From Membranipora membranacea (lineage: Eukaryota > Bryozoa > Gymnolaemata > Cheilostomatida > Membraniporidae): a DNA stretch of 64,000 bases. The stretch covers positions 29,698,001 through 29,762,000 of the forward strand of contig OU612065.1 of the NCBI GenBank assembly GCA_914767715.1, given 5' to 3'. The notes below the pieces were generated by a model. That model worked only from the letters and a program-made list of their open reading frames with translations, was not told the origin of the DNA and did not search any database. The translations under genes were made by a program, and so were the position numbers. Shown in pieces: positions 1 through 12,248 of this stretch; positions within the stretch are counted from its first letter, which is position 1, and every line of letters starts with the position of its first letter.

Positions 1-26
1 AACTTACTGATCCTCTTTCTCTACAG

Positions 27-80
27 CCGCCCTCTGCACGGGTGTGAATGTGCTGGTCTGTCTGGCGCGTCTGCAACAGG
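27..80 (+). CDS. Candidate internal exon of an unidentified gene entering from the left
   Basis: A good acceptor (pyrimidine tract ending in CTACAG at 21-26) is followed by an open stretch. Read with two bases carried from an upstream exon, it gives ALCTGVNVLVCLARLQQ, and a donor GTAATG follows at 81. The frame closes soon after, so this would be a short exon. I do not recognise the family; the helix-like, Cys-containing peptide could belong to many domains. No further exon of the same gene is visible to the right. It could be chance, since only the splice signals and amino-acid composition support it. Confidence 0.3.
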
Positions 81-561
81 GTAATGTGAACACAATCAAG
101 TGTTGGACATACAAACAGGCTGTCTACATTGGAAACAATTATTGGCAACCAAAAGCCGACATACCCAGTGTAGCGGGTTACATCCACATGGGTATACTTC
201 TGTTGAATCAAGAGAATGTTATCCAATCTCATGGTGTAGCATAGCAGTAGTGTTGGACTAGGTTTCCCAATCAACAGAAAGCACTCTTATCTTCAGCATG
301 GTTTAATTTCTCTGTCGTTTTTTCCAGCAGGCCAAACCCAAGTAGTAAGTATTAATTCAATACTATGAGTATAAATTGTTATACACGTGCATTGCTGCAG
401 CTATGCAGACACCAAAAACAAGACATTCATTTACAGAGGGAGTTTGTAAGGTAGGAACTTGGGGGGTGGGGGGTTACTCAACTGGATGCATTTGTTTGGT
501 TCAAAAATCTGGGCCAAGTTGAACCAATATTCACGGATGTTAATAATACTTAGCTACTTAC

Positions 562-890
562 AGTACTGGCGGTCTTTGACTATATGGCCCACCATATTGC
601 ACAGGATTAACGAATAGATGTCGATAAGGTCCAGATTTCAGAAACACCTCATTATAATCCTTCATATATTCATCATAAGTCTTGTGATGCCGAAACTTAA
701 CTCTCTCATCTCTGCAATATCCAAATTTGTTACTCTTTTGCTGCCGTTTTGCCTTATATGGTTTTGCTGCCGCAGTGGTATTGCTCTGTGGCGTAAAGTC
801 ACTCCATTCTGACAACTGATCCTGGTCAGATACAGCAAGAAGACTGCAGAGGCAAGAATGTTCAGTGTCGCCTAGAGTTGGCCCTGTCAT
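562..890 (-). CDS. Candidate coding exon (probably 5') of an unidentified gene leaving to the left
   Basis: An open frame on the minus strand ends at a strong donor (ACT|GTAAGTAGC) at 562/561 in phase 2, so the gene would continue beyond the left edge. The first in-frame Met is at 890. The frame stays open further upstream to about 995, so the exon may instead be internal and longer. The peptide is polar, with a basic-aromatic second half (residues such as FRHHKTYDEYMKDYNEVF, then a Gly/Pro/Tyr-rich end). It has no membrane segment, signal peptide or domain I can name. Composition and the strong donor argue for real coding sequence; function is unknown. Confidence 0.4.
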
Positions 891-995
891 AATCCGAGAG
901 TTTGTAAATCCGACACTAGGACAGGTCTCAAATTCCTTTCTCCAGTTACACAAGTACTTAAGGCGCCTTCGAGGCTCAAGGTTGTTTATGGAAGG

Positions 996-3396
996 TCAGC
1001 AGGTATGTTGTTTATCACTGGCTCAGTAGTTAGACTGAATGAGGCCAATCATTCTTGGCTACCTGCCCTACTGCTTCAGCACTGGGTGTTGAGTAATTCA
1101 CTGAAACATAGTTAAACCAAACAATAATAAACTTTATAATCACAACTCCATAGGAGTCTAAATACGCTGACTTTACTCAATGAAGTATCTGAAGTATTAT
1201 AATAATATATTATTGTTGTTGAATAGTAGAATGATTAAACTCAGTGAATCCTGATAGCTTCAATGTCATTGATGTGTGCCGTGTCACGATAAATTTTAAG
1301 ACAAAATGGAGAACTTAAAATATAGTAACAATCATAGAGCGATTTAAAATGAACCCCTATTGGTTACATTCTCCCTTATTAGTCATGATAGTACTCAACA
1401 GACTGCAGAACGCTCGGAAATCTACCTAGAAACTTGATGTTGCTACCCAAGCAGGCAATAAATGCACATGTCCAAAGGTCTCTGTAAAATTTGGATAAGA
1501 CTACCACCTCAGTGGAATATCACAGCATACTGCTCGCTCGAAAATCTCTGCAAGAAACTTTTTTAATATCCCAACATGCATCATACATTGGCTGCAAACA
1601 CTGCATTTAGGTGTGTTCGAATTCTTGTTGTTATAATAAGTAGATCCGAACTTAGTGACTTCTTATAGACAAAGACCTAAGATGCAGTTATATCGAATGC
1701 ATTGCTGACACATAATATACTAGTATTCAGCTAAGAGCGCATAAGTGGGGAAATAAGTAAATTAAATCGTCATATGAAGTTCAGTGTATGGTTCATATTC
1801 AAGCACATATCATAATTTAATATCAAAGCTTAAATTTATAATTACATTTCGCCACTGAGGGCCAAAACAGTGTTTACATGAATATTGCTCTTTTACCATG
1901 GCTGCCTTTTGAACACACTGTACAACTTTAGCTACTTACATTTACTTTATTGAATAAACTCCAATACCGCACTGCAGGCTTGCAATGATGGTGGTTTTAA
2001 CAGATTAAAAATTATATCAAATATAAATTCTTCAAAATTGTTTGTACATTGAAAATGATATTGGTATTTGAAAACGAAAACATACAACATTTCAAGAGTA
2101 AATCGTTAAAAGCTTCAAAGCGAGGCGATCTGTGTGAAAAATTCATCGAGTACATTACATACTTTACATACATTGATTTCGGTCAGCAGTTCATTTTATT
2201 CATATTCATAACAAGTGAAAAAACTCACTCAATACTTCATTGTTTGCCGTGTTGTAGGATTGTATGGCCTGTGTTTACCTGAATGTGTTCATTTCCGTGT
2301 AACAGAGACAATACATCATCGCTTCCTGAATGTTCTAATCAATGCTACAGCACAAATCCCAGCTGTCACAACCGCACCTGTCCTGTATCACACATCACAA
2401 AAGAGTTTGTATTGTACACGTTTAACTCCATATCCCGAAAAATTCAATTCAGTGATTGTACACTTTGTTGGAAGTATGCCAAAACACGCAGATGACCCCT
2501 TTGACAGTGGTAAAAAAAATTATTGCTTACAAAAAAGGTCAGCTGTGTTTGGCTTGTGAGCGGTCAACTACTTTGAACACCTGAATGAAACAGCCAGGTA
2601 ATAGAATGCATAATTTAGATCTCTGGCATGCTTCCTCCTTGGTTTAGACAGATTTCTAATTCCCCACACATCAAGGCTGAAACTTGAGCGAAAACAATTG
2701 CTGGCACATTGCCAATGAATTTAATTCGACGCACAATCACTGAAATGGGTCTTCCTCGCTTTGAAGGCCAAATCTAAGATCCAAATTTGGTGGCCTTATT
2801 TTTAGAATGATAAAAAAACCAGGGCTTTTAGGAAGCAGCAACATTTTGGTTTAAAAGTACACTGACTCTTGGGACGAATGGCGGTGCCATAGACCTTATT
2901 TAGATGACATAATGAATGAATTTTGCAATAGATCTAAATGTTGTTATAAACAAAAGAGTGATACTGGGAAATCCAGGCACATTCTGGTAGAAGATACCCT
3001 TTCAACAGTCAAAGTCAATAGTACAAATTGAACTGAGGACATTCATCCTCGATTCATTAACTTTTCCTGGAAGAATTAGTGGCAAATTAAAACGGCACAC
3101 GTCAATGACAATTCTGTCATTTTACCATTTTTAGACCAGCTTCACGGCTTGAAAATATAGTTCAAACCCGGCGTCATCCAGCAGTCTGAACAAAAGATTG
3201 CATGATAACCGTACACATCTTACTTTTCATTTAATTGGTCACTGTGAGGTTATATAAGGTAACTGAATTCCGTTTCAGGAGGTCAGATATCAAGTTTATT
3301 TCTTAAATAATCACAATTTCCATTTGCAATAACGCTACAGCCACGCCATTGAAATCGACATTGTACTGAGATTAGAGAGAAATTAGCGCTTCAAAC
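996..3396. other. Non-coding stretch, AT-rich; PNLDC1 3' flank
   Basis: No convincing exon. On the minus strand an AATAAA lies at 3300-3295, about 100 nt past the PNLDC1 stop codon, and is the likely polyadenylation signal of that gene. On the plus strand 2215-2559 has two overlapping open frames; one of them (2283-2495, 70 codons) is rich in Cys. I could not link them to splice sites or a family. Confidence 0.45.
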
Positions 3397-6300
3397 TTAC
3401 CATAGTAATTTCCGAGCCACAGGTGAATGCCGAAGAGTACTGTATTTTACTATAGAATACTTGTCATGTGATTTGAAATCTTTCAGTATCCTTCTTGCAC
3501 TAAAATAAGCGAGAAGAAAATGATAGAAGCTGACACCTGAGATGTTCCACTAAGAGCATTGCTAGCGTCCATGATCAGTGACAAGGGTTATCTCATGTTT
3601 GGCTGATGTCAGACTACCAATTCAAACAATGATTTTAATTTGATGTTTATTCAGTCAATTTCAATCATTGCGGGACAAAACATAACATTAATTAGCAGTC
3701 CAAACAAACCTTATCTCAAACCAGCCTGCTTCCAATTTGTCAGGGAAATCAATATATACACATATATAATATAAATTAAGTAACTTTGGAATAATGCACC
3801 CTTGAGCAAAGGGCACACAACTCCAATAGGAGGTTTTCCTGGAGGCCAGCTCAGATCAGGGAGGGTGGGGAGATCGATGTGTGGGATTGCTAACATAGTT
3901 TGAATTTGTCTAAGCAGTTATATAATTAAATCGCCAGGTAGGTAATAAAGATATAGATTCGATTCACTGTTCAAACAGCGACGGCTAAGACTCACCATGT
4001 GAAGTTACTGACTGCTACCACTGCTTTGTTTTCAGCTATCTGATTGATATCTACTGATCCATATGATGATAGTAATAGTGACATCTGAAACAAACCATAT
4101 ATATATATAATAGACAGACAACCCATTAATGATTTTGGTTTTTACATAAATTTTCCTACAGCCGGTTGGTCGCACATGAAATTTTGTGGCATTCCATTAT
4201 TTAAATTCCCTCATAATAAACACTGCAAAAAAAAACACCGACAAGTGAATGTGATCACGACCTAGTAAACATGAAGTAATTTTACAGATGGCCGTCTGCT
4301 GGCCAATAAACTAATATCACATAAATCATATAAATACAGTATTATAATACAGTATATACTAACACAGTATACACTAATACTAATACATATTACACTAATA
4401 CGCTAGTACAGTGGATGGAGTGTTAGGTTATACATACCTCGTCCTGATTCAGTTTTGATGAGTATCCCTTGGATCGTACTAAAAGGCAGTCGGGTCTTTC
4501 TGATTTTGGGTCTGGTCCATCCAAACACTACAGCAAAACAAAGCATATGTTTCATGGTTACGCATTTTCCTCCACCTAAAAATCAATTGTCTTCTTTCTC
4601 TCAACAAAAGAGGGAACTCGATTTTTCTACTGAGTTATTTCTGTTTTAGCCTGATAAGGCTTCTCATTGGGATGGGATCGGAATACCCTAAGAAATCCAC
4701 ACTGTGTAAATCACATAAATGGATCAGCTGTAATGGATAATAAATTACTCACCATGTTGTGTAGAGTTGCCCTGATGAGATTCACTTTATTTTTACTGGG
4801 TTCTATATGTGGTGCGTAGTCATAGAACGGTACAGGGTGAGACAATCGCACATGGCTACAACATAACGTTATCATCTGATATAACAACATGATGCCATCA
4901 GATGATTTACAACACAACGTCATCAGGACTTCTGGCAGACATTATTGGGTCAAGGATGGGCACGACTACTATTACCGGCACTTTAAGGGGAAATCTCTCC
5001 TCATATTGAAGACTGACTATTGACTTTTCAAGATTCTTAGATAGAAATCCTACTTCATATGTGCAGGAAAATTGTACCGATCTGTCTCAAAAAAGAAATT
5101 TGCATTTCTTTTCAAATTCATCTGCATCTTTATCAATTCATCTATTCCCTTTTACATTAATAGACACAACCTAACATTTCGGAGCACTCAGCGGCTGATG
5201 AAGGCTTGGAGCCATCGTAAAGGTTATCTTTTCTCACCAATATATTCAATATAAAAAACACAACATAGCATGTTGTAATAGAATACAGACTGTGCAGCGT
5301 TAACTTACTCATTAGTGATAGTGATCAGATGTGCGAGTCTTAGAAACACTGAAATCAAGAAAGATAGACGTATGTTTGAATGTGGTTTCCGTATTTTCAA
5401 GCTGAAACATTATGCTCTTTTGAAGAAAGGGATAAATAAGTGTCATGATTAAATGCATAGCTGCGGATTCATTTAGGTTAAAGTTAATGTGATGACTGAT
5501 TCGGGTAGTTTCACCACTGGGTATATATAGGAGAAACAATCTGCCCTGCCGGCAGAAATATTATCTCCCTTGTCCACTTATGGCAAACTAGCTTAATTTT
5601 AATCCTCTATTCAAGTTTAGTATATTTTATAATTTTGGCTTTTTATATAAATATGAATAAGTACATGAGGAGTGTTGGTGAACTGAAATTTGCGATTCAA
5701 TTCAGAGGTGGATTTTGAGCCGAATGTATATATATTTCCAAATATATTTTAACCCTGAAGGGATTTGTGAAAGTAGTACATACCGAATCCACACATATAT
5801 GAGTCAAATCCAGCTTCGTGAACCTGTCCAACTACATTTCTTTGCTGATCGCCAAACTCTGCAGAATGGTGTAGTATGGTTATCAAACCCAATATGTCGG
5901 TGTATGATCAACCATAGGGAACAACAGTTTTAACATAACATGACAATACTGTTGTTCCCTATAGACAGTTTTCTGAGCTCTGATTTAGGCCTCAGTTCGG
6001 AGTTGTCCTCTCTCCAGTTTGGAAAAACGTGCTGAAAAGAGGGTTTTCTTGATAACCGCTTATAATAGGATAAAAATTATTTTTGTTTCAGAATCTGCAG
6101 CATCGAAAACTCATATGGACATAGTTTGGGGAATCATTTTAGTATTTGGATAGCCAATTATAGCATTTTCTGCCAGTTTTGCGGACAATTTGGCAGAATT
6201 TCATCACTAAAATTAAGATTGATCAACATTCAAGCCTCCCAATGTTTTGGAAACCCTGTCTCACAGGGTTTTCAATGGTGCAGACTCTGAATCAAAAATC

Positions 6301-9300
6301 AGCTTTTCCCTAACATAAGCGGTTTTCAAGATAACCCTCTTTCAGCAGGTTTTTCCTATGCGGCGTGGGTTAAAAGTACCAAACTGGAGAGAGGACAACT
6401 CCGAATTGGGACATAAATAAGAGCTCAGAAAATTGTCTATTGTGCTGATTTTGATGAGAGCTGACATTGATGTGCAACACAATTCAAAAAGTTGACAAAT
6501 CCTTCAGGTGTACCAATTAGGGAATATTCCTCAAATTCGAATTTTCCTCTCCCCTTTGTAACTCAAGAAATAACTTTATAATTTACTGTACTGTAGCCTT
6601 TCTAGATCAGGTTTGATGCAATAGGTCTGTGAGTCGCTTCCCTTCTACTGGTAAGCTGCCACCATCTAGAGAGGGAGAGCAACTCCAAACTAAGGCATTG
6701 AACAGAATAAGAGCCTTACCTGTCTCCAAGACGCTCGGAGCTGAGTCCTGTACGACAGTAGGCGGATATAATATACCTTCTGTCTTCTCACTATCAATCA
6801 TACTGTTATACAGCTCAGATAAATTAGTAGAATCGTATGAAAATACTGTATTCTCAAAAGTCTAAAAAAATAACAGAGGCAACAAGTTGCGGTGCATTCT
6901 TCATAAAAAAAAGACTATAATACAGAATGGTTTCTAATTGAAGCAGAGATACAATTAATTCGACCGTTGCACTCTATTGTGGCCACCTTGTTATTGCTGC
7001 CATGTTAAAAAAGGCATAAGCTTTCAATAGCGTTCATCTCAACACCAACTTCACACCAAGGAGCTCCTCTCATTTCTCACACAGACCTAGGATAATAAGT
7101 ATCTCCTATCAATAGACTTGCCTAAGTGATAAGACCTAAATTCGTAAAATTAATAAGCAAATTTGATTGATTTCATATATTTGTCATGAGTATTAAAAAC
7201 ACTATGATTTTTGTTCTGGGTGTAAACTGTCCATAAAGTAGTGTAAAAAGTGTAAAAATATATAGACTAAAGCAGATTGTTATAATAAAATACGTGAGAT
7301 TGTGGAAGAGCAGAGGAGGGAAAAATAAAACAGCGACCTGAGAGTTAAAACAGGTTTTTATATATATATTTGACATATATATATATATATATATTTGATA
7401 TACATATTACTTTAACCTGAACATTCTACGTACCCGTCTCATCTGAAGAGAGATATACTTAGTATCATATATACTGGGTAAGTGTCGGTGCAGTGTCTCT
7501 TTATATTCTCTATATGATTGAGGTAAATGGTTGATGAATTTATCATAAATCAGCATCAGGTCCAAGTAGACATTGTGACCGACTATAGCCTAGCAAAAAG
7601 CATTTTGTAATGAGGTATATCAACTTGAAAATGAAGATAAATTGAGTTTATTTGGGAAGACTGCAGAAAAGTCATGAGGCACAGGTTACCTCTGCAGCAC
7701 TGCAGCACTACAGCAGTAGCGCTATCTGCTATCAAGAAAGGCAATTCCAAAACATTTTTATCTCTGAACTTATCTCTCTAGCAATCTCATACAAAAATAT
7801 TGCACTGTGGGAATGATGCTAACTACTATAACAATATTATTTAAAAAGAGCTGTTTCTGTTGAATCACAAGCGGCATTCATATGGATATAAGATAGAGGA
7901 TTAGGTTCATATGCCCATGAGATTATTCCATACAGGTACCTATTTCTATCTTAATATGTGTTTACCTTATTACTCTTGCACAGATGCCGTATAACACGGG
8001 TAAATCCTAAACTGTTTTCTATCATTCTGCAACAGGTAACAAAAAAATAATAATATAATACTAATATAATAATAATAATTATGTATTTTGTTATAAGCGT
8101 CTATAATGGTTCACTCACTCATGTCCTTGATTTCATGCACTGCTGATATACGCTCACACAAATTAACACTGGTCTTTGTGTTTCCGCTACCACTAGAGCT
8201 ATATATGTTTTTTTAGGTCATAGAGTATCACCGGCAATGCATAGTATATGGAGACAATCGCAAAGCCTCTAGAGATTTGTGAATATACAGACCATGTTGC
8301 TGGATAATAGGCACATGACACAATACCGCAGAGCAAACATAAGCACTGGTGGAATTTATTAGTCCGTCATAAAAAAACACAAAATGACTTTTATGACTTT
8401 ATCCCTATCCTATATCTCGTATTATGGCTATGTATAACTCCTCATGACTATATCTGTGTAAGATTGACCTACTTAGTTTGATCTTTACCTCCTACTGGAT
8501 TTGTCCTCATCAGCTGAGCGCGCTTCTCTTTAGATACCTTCTCAACTATCAGTACCTGGTAAAAATAATCACATCCAGTCATTACATCTCAACTATCAGT
8601 ACCTAGTAAATATAATATCATCGAGGCATTACATCGCTATGTTCAGGGAATTAATTTGACATGACGCCAACAAGGATGGCACAAAAAAGAGAGCTAGAAA
8701 ACACTGAGAGTATCTTGGATAGTGTACACGCCTGCCTACAATAGCACGCCCGGAATGTAATGTTGATTTTCAGTCTTACAAGATTATCCAACCAGTTTTT
8801 TGGCCACTCAAGTTTCAAATTGACAACGAACGGGCTTGTCAAACCATCTCGGAGCAAAACAACTTACATCTTCCCGAGATGGCCTCGGCCAGATATTGTC
8901 TATTCTATGTACCAACTTTTCATGTAAGACCAAGTTCGGTATTTCTCCTTGATCTAAAAATTATACCATTCATAGAATTGTTAATTTAAAGCTCACATAT
9001 TCCACAAGCTTGGTGTAGTCATGGTCCAGTAGGCAGTATACATGGACTATTATCTAGAATCAGTGTCATGGGATACCCGAGAAGTGACTGTTAAAGCTCT
9101 ATAGGTCAGGTGTTTTGATGGGCATTGAAGTTAAAATGCTCATGTCTGTAAACTGCATCGCAAACCCTGACAACTGACATAAAGACTAAAATAGATTTCA
9201 CAAGCACTCTCATTTTTACCTGTTGATTTGTCGATTGTATAGATATCTCCTTCTCTAGCCTGTACTAACCACCTGGCGATATGAGAGCAGTGCTTACGGA

Positions 9301-11624
9301 GTAAGTCTCTATGCATTAGATCTAGATCGTCCGATCTGCCTATATTAGCTTTCCAGTAATCTGTGATTAGCGATTCCTGCTCCTCATTTAGAAACTGTAT
9401 ACCCTGATACATCATCTAAAGAATGTAGCAGTGGCTAGTGTAAGAGATGAAAGCTAGTAGAGAGGTGTAAACAAGGTTTCGAAACCAAATGCACCAGGGG
9501 AGAAGCCAGCCCTTTTTGCAACTTTTCATCCAGAAGTTGGAAATCTTTATCACATGCGATTTCTGTTGAAATTATCAAGATAATTACGATATTTACCCAT
9601 GATGGAACATATCAATGGGCAACCAGATCCAGCTTGTTCTGATTTGCATTTTTGGTTGCTCTCATTCTACTGTAAGGCTGTCGGCAGCTCAAGGGAAGCA
9701 ATCCAAAATGCAGGCAAATTGGATCAAACGGATTCCCAGCAATTGACTGCCTGCTGTAAACCAAACTAACCTTATTAAAATCGAAGCCATACTGACAGAG
9801 AAACTGTACAGAGGAGGCCTGTAAACTGAATCTACAATCATAGTTTGCTGAAGAGGCAGGAAACAAGTAGAAATTGTATGTGTAAGTCTCATATCTGAAA
9901 AATTAAATATGTATCAAATTTACGATCTAAAAGCATCAAAAAGTATTACGGAAATTAGGAAATAATTAATAGAGAAAAATGCAAGTTATATGACATTTCA
10001 AAATTGTTCTGCTTTTGATAAACGTTACGCCAAAATGTTCCATATTGCACTGCGAGTGGCTCCTCCTTTGGTGAAAAACGCAAATTGAATTCAATTAATA
10101 CGTTAACTTTATTTGGCAATATACACAAGCATAACACTGCTGTCAGCAAATGGGTAGGTGGCCATGAAGACAAAACATGGCATATTATGTCGAATGCTCT
10201 TGGAGCTATTTGATGGTTGTTTGTGGGCGCCATTACCACCCTACAGCAAACCAGCTTGTGAATTTTAGCTGCACATGAAGTCTATTGATATTATTTTCCC
10301 ACCTACTGCTCAGAACTCACGGAGGCGGGAGACAAGAAAAGTTGTTTTTTTTGTAAAAGGTAGTTATCTTACCTTGTTGCACCGACACTCAAAAATGCTG
10401 TCAAACCTGTAAGAAAACCAAGCCCATCTTAAGTTAACATAGTTATAATCAAATCTTATAAACAGTGGCTATAAATAAGAGAAATGCTGCAATATAAAAG
10501 TATTCCCGAAGAAAGCTACAGAGGATGTTTCAACACCATACATACACCATAAGAATCACGGTTGCATATTGATTTTCAATCACCATTGGGATCAATTGAA
10601 AATCCGAGTAGAAAGCATTGAAACGCTCTTATAGCGCAAATCTTTAAAAAGTATGTTAAGGCATGAGCTTTTATATCATAATTCACACGTGGGTAATTAT
10701 AAAGCTTGCATCCAACACATCAACCCTTTGCATAGTCAAATGGTGATAGGCAGTAAGGGTGCTGTTCGGTTTTAAGAATGACCCCTCGGGCCCTCAAAGC
10801 ATTGGTGTAGTGTTATGATTTGAGTTTCTTGATAGATCATAGAAACTCACCAAACTGTGCCATGGTGAACTGCTTGACATTCTGTTTTGCCTTTTTATAT
10901 CTTTCTTCTGCTGTATCAAATAAACTGAAAAAAGCAAACTGAATCAGGTCACAAATTTTCATAAGATAAATAATAATATACTGTGGAAACTTTACGCTGA
11001 TATCCTTAAGAAGAATATGTCAAACGCGGATACGGCATCAATGGCCAGATCAATCTGGGATTTTCAGAATATCGCATTATGGGAATTAATTCAAAATCAT
11101 CTTTTCAGGCCAATACTTGTTGAGAGATGAGTGAGGATTCAGGCTAGTGTCTGCTGAAGGTGAGTAAGTGATATACTGAAATATCACAATCAGGCAAATC
11201 CATTGTAGCATGGAGCCAAAATCTCCTTGGCTATACATACCTTGACTTTGTATGTTTGTTAAGATTTAGACCAGTAAATTCACTGTCAATAGCTGTAAAT
11301 AAAGTCAAAAAAATCATGATAATAAAAACTGTGAAATAATAAACTTGTCTTTTCATACTCATGATCAAAGTTTACATACATTGTGAACATGTGGGCATTA
11401 GTAGCAACCAGAACCATAGGTAAGTGTTCACCAATCTAGGAGAGGGAGTTTGACCGTCCAACAGCGGGTATTGATATTACATCAATTAGGAAGTTCCAAC
11501 TAGAATTTAATGATAAATGAACAATGATAATGTTCGTACCAATAAATGCAGCCCGCTCGATATTCTTCTTGATTGTTGGAAGGAGGTCTAAAAAGTTGTC
11601 CTTCACAACCTCATAGGTAGGCAT
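3397..11624 (-). CDS. PNLDC1: PNLDC1-type poly(A)-specific ribonuclease-like exonuclease (piRNA 3' trimmer), 18 coding exons
   Basis: DEDD-family 3'-5' exoribonuclease. Known family members trim the 3' ends of pre-piRNAs bound to PIWI proteins. Coding exons by decreasing coordinate: 11624-11540, 11292-11241, 10924-10851, 10406-10373, 9894-9771, 9415-9220, 8953-8868, 8555-8473, 8198-8115, 8026-7966, 7589-7434, 6861-6720, 5858-5784, 5460-5409, 4855-4753, 4527-4438, 4084-3996, 3499-3397. All phases join, giving 562 aa. Catalytic motifs are intact: AIDSEFTGL (D31, E33), VGHNVYLDL (D303), HEAGFDSYM (H406, D411). QASSVQFLCQYGF and GIQFLNEEQES match PNLDC1 more closely than PARN. The weakest junction is exon 14 to 15 (donor AT|GTTTCA); exon 9 uses GA|GTGAAC. 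The last frame reads ...RKLLW then TAA at 3399-3397, with AATAAA about 100 nt on. This leaves no hydrophobic C-terminal tail, whereas mammalian and silkworm proteins end in a membrane anchor. A missed terminal exon is possible because TG|GTAAGT also looks like a donor. The gene is divergent from the sulfotransferase gene. Confidence 0.9.
5916..5963. repeat. Short perfect hairpin next to the inverted-repeat element
   Basis: The 13-14 nt arm TAGGGAACAACAG is followed, after a loop of about 20 nt, by its reverse complement CTGTTGTTCCCTA. It lies in the PNLDC1 intron between exons 12 and 13, abutting the left end of the next element. Confidence 0.7.
5963..6440. mobile_element. Miniature inverted-repeat element (about 480 bp) in a PNLDC1 intron
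   Basis: The two ends are inverted copies of each other over about 60 nt. The left end runs ATAGACAGTTTTCTGAGCTC through the GGAGTTGTCCTCTCTCCAG block; the right end carries CTGGAGAGAGGACAACTCC and finishes GAGCTCAGAAAATTGTCTAT. The interior has more imperfect pairing (AGAGGGTTTTCTTGATAACC against AAGATAACCCTCTTTCAGC) and no transposase frame. This is the form of a non-autonomous DNA transposon; the superfamily cannot be assigned. A clear target duplication was not seen. Confidence 0.75.
8541..8634. repeat. 47 bp tandem duplication covering the PNLDC1 exon 8 acceptor
   Basis: CTCAACTATCAGTACCT begins at 8541 and again at 8588. In minus orientation each copy carries an acceptor AG followed by the first 15 nt of exon 8 (GTACTGATAGTTGAG). 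Only the inner copy (start 8555) continues the reading frame; use of the outer copy would reach a stop codon two codons after the duplicated 15 nt. Confidence 0.75.
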
Positions 11625-12000
11625 GATCAGTTCCTCAGGACTGCTGATAGAGAAATTATACAATTAATAATCAATGAGTGTGGGTGATTCCTACATAACA
11701 TTCATAAACACAACCAACCAATCAAAACAAACTTGGTCGGTGCAAAGAGTCTCTAACTCCTTGGTCGGTGGACATGAGATTGTAGAACTGTCTGCTGTTT
11801 TTTTCACCACCAAGCAATCAATCCCAATAGCCTCAGCAGCAATACTTGCCAATCCACCTTACATTTCAGTCCATGCAAATGCAAAGTTTAGTTCGTTGGT
11901 CCATGTCACAAAATAACTTCGAAATTCCTTACTTGTATTGCAAACTTTACAAACAATTATTTAGTTGTTTGTCAAGCAACCAAGTTAGTAACAAGTAAGT

Positions 12001-12248
12001 GCCAGTGTAGCCTGCCTTGACAGCAATGAACTAAACCTTTAGTTTAGACTTAGTTCATGAATTTAGTTCAATGAACTAAGGTTAAGTTCATTGTTGACAG
12101 GCTAGTGCCATGGGCCCCTGGGACTTACATGTCTTTACTTTGCCAATGTCCACTATCAATGATAGTGGACATTGGCAAAGTAAACTAGTAAAGACATGTA
12201 AGTCCCAGCAATGAACTCCCTCCCAGGGGCCCATGGCTAGTGCCAGCT
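12001..12248. mobile_element. Compound foldback/inverted-repeat element
   Basis: Two adjacent inverted repeats. The first pairs GCCAGTGTAGCCTG...CAATGAACTAA (12001-12033) with TTAAGTTCATTG...CAGGCTAGTGCC (about 12082-12109). The second is a long hairpin: CCATGGGCCCCTGGGACTTA onward (from 12108) pairs with the segment ending TAAGTCCCA...GGGGCCCATGG near 12236, and its centre at TATCAATGATA is almost without a loop. GGCTAGTGCC recurs at the right end (12236-12245). No coding capacity; typical of a non-autonomous foldback element. The minus-strand frame over this hairpin is an artefact of the repeat. Confidence 0.75.

Noticed and set aside
2049-2559. Plus-strand protein-coding gene from the longest frame
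   Set aside because: Two mutually exclusive overlapping frames, no splice partners and no recognisable domain.
9955-10239. 94-codon minus-strand frame
   Set aside because: Lies wholly inside a PNLDC1 intron whose flanking exons join without it; no splice sites at its edges.
3397-11624. Calling the nuclease PARN rather than PNLDC1
   Set aside because: The QASSVQFL-QYGF and LARL/VQAREGD-type blocks and the short C-terminal end without RRM match PNLDC1; PARN has an R3H/RRM layout not seen here.
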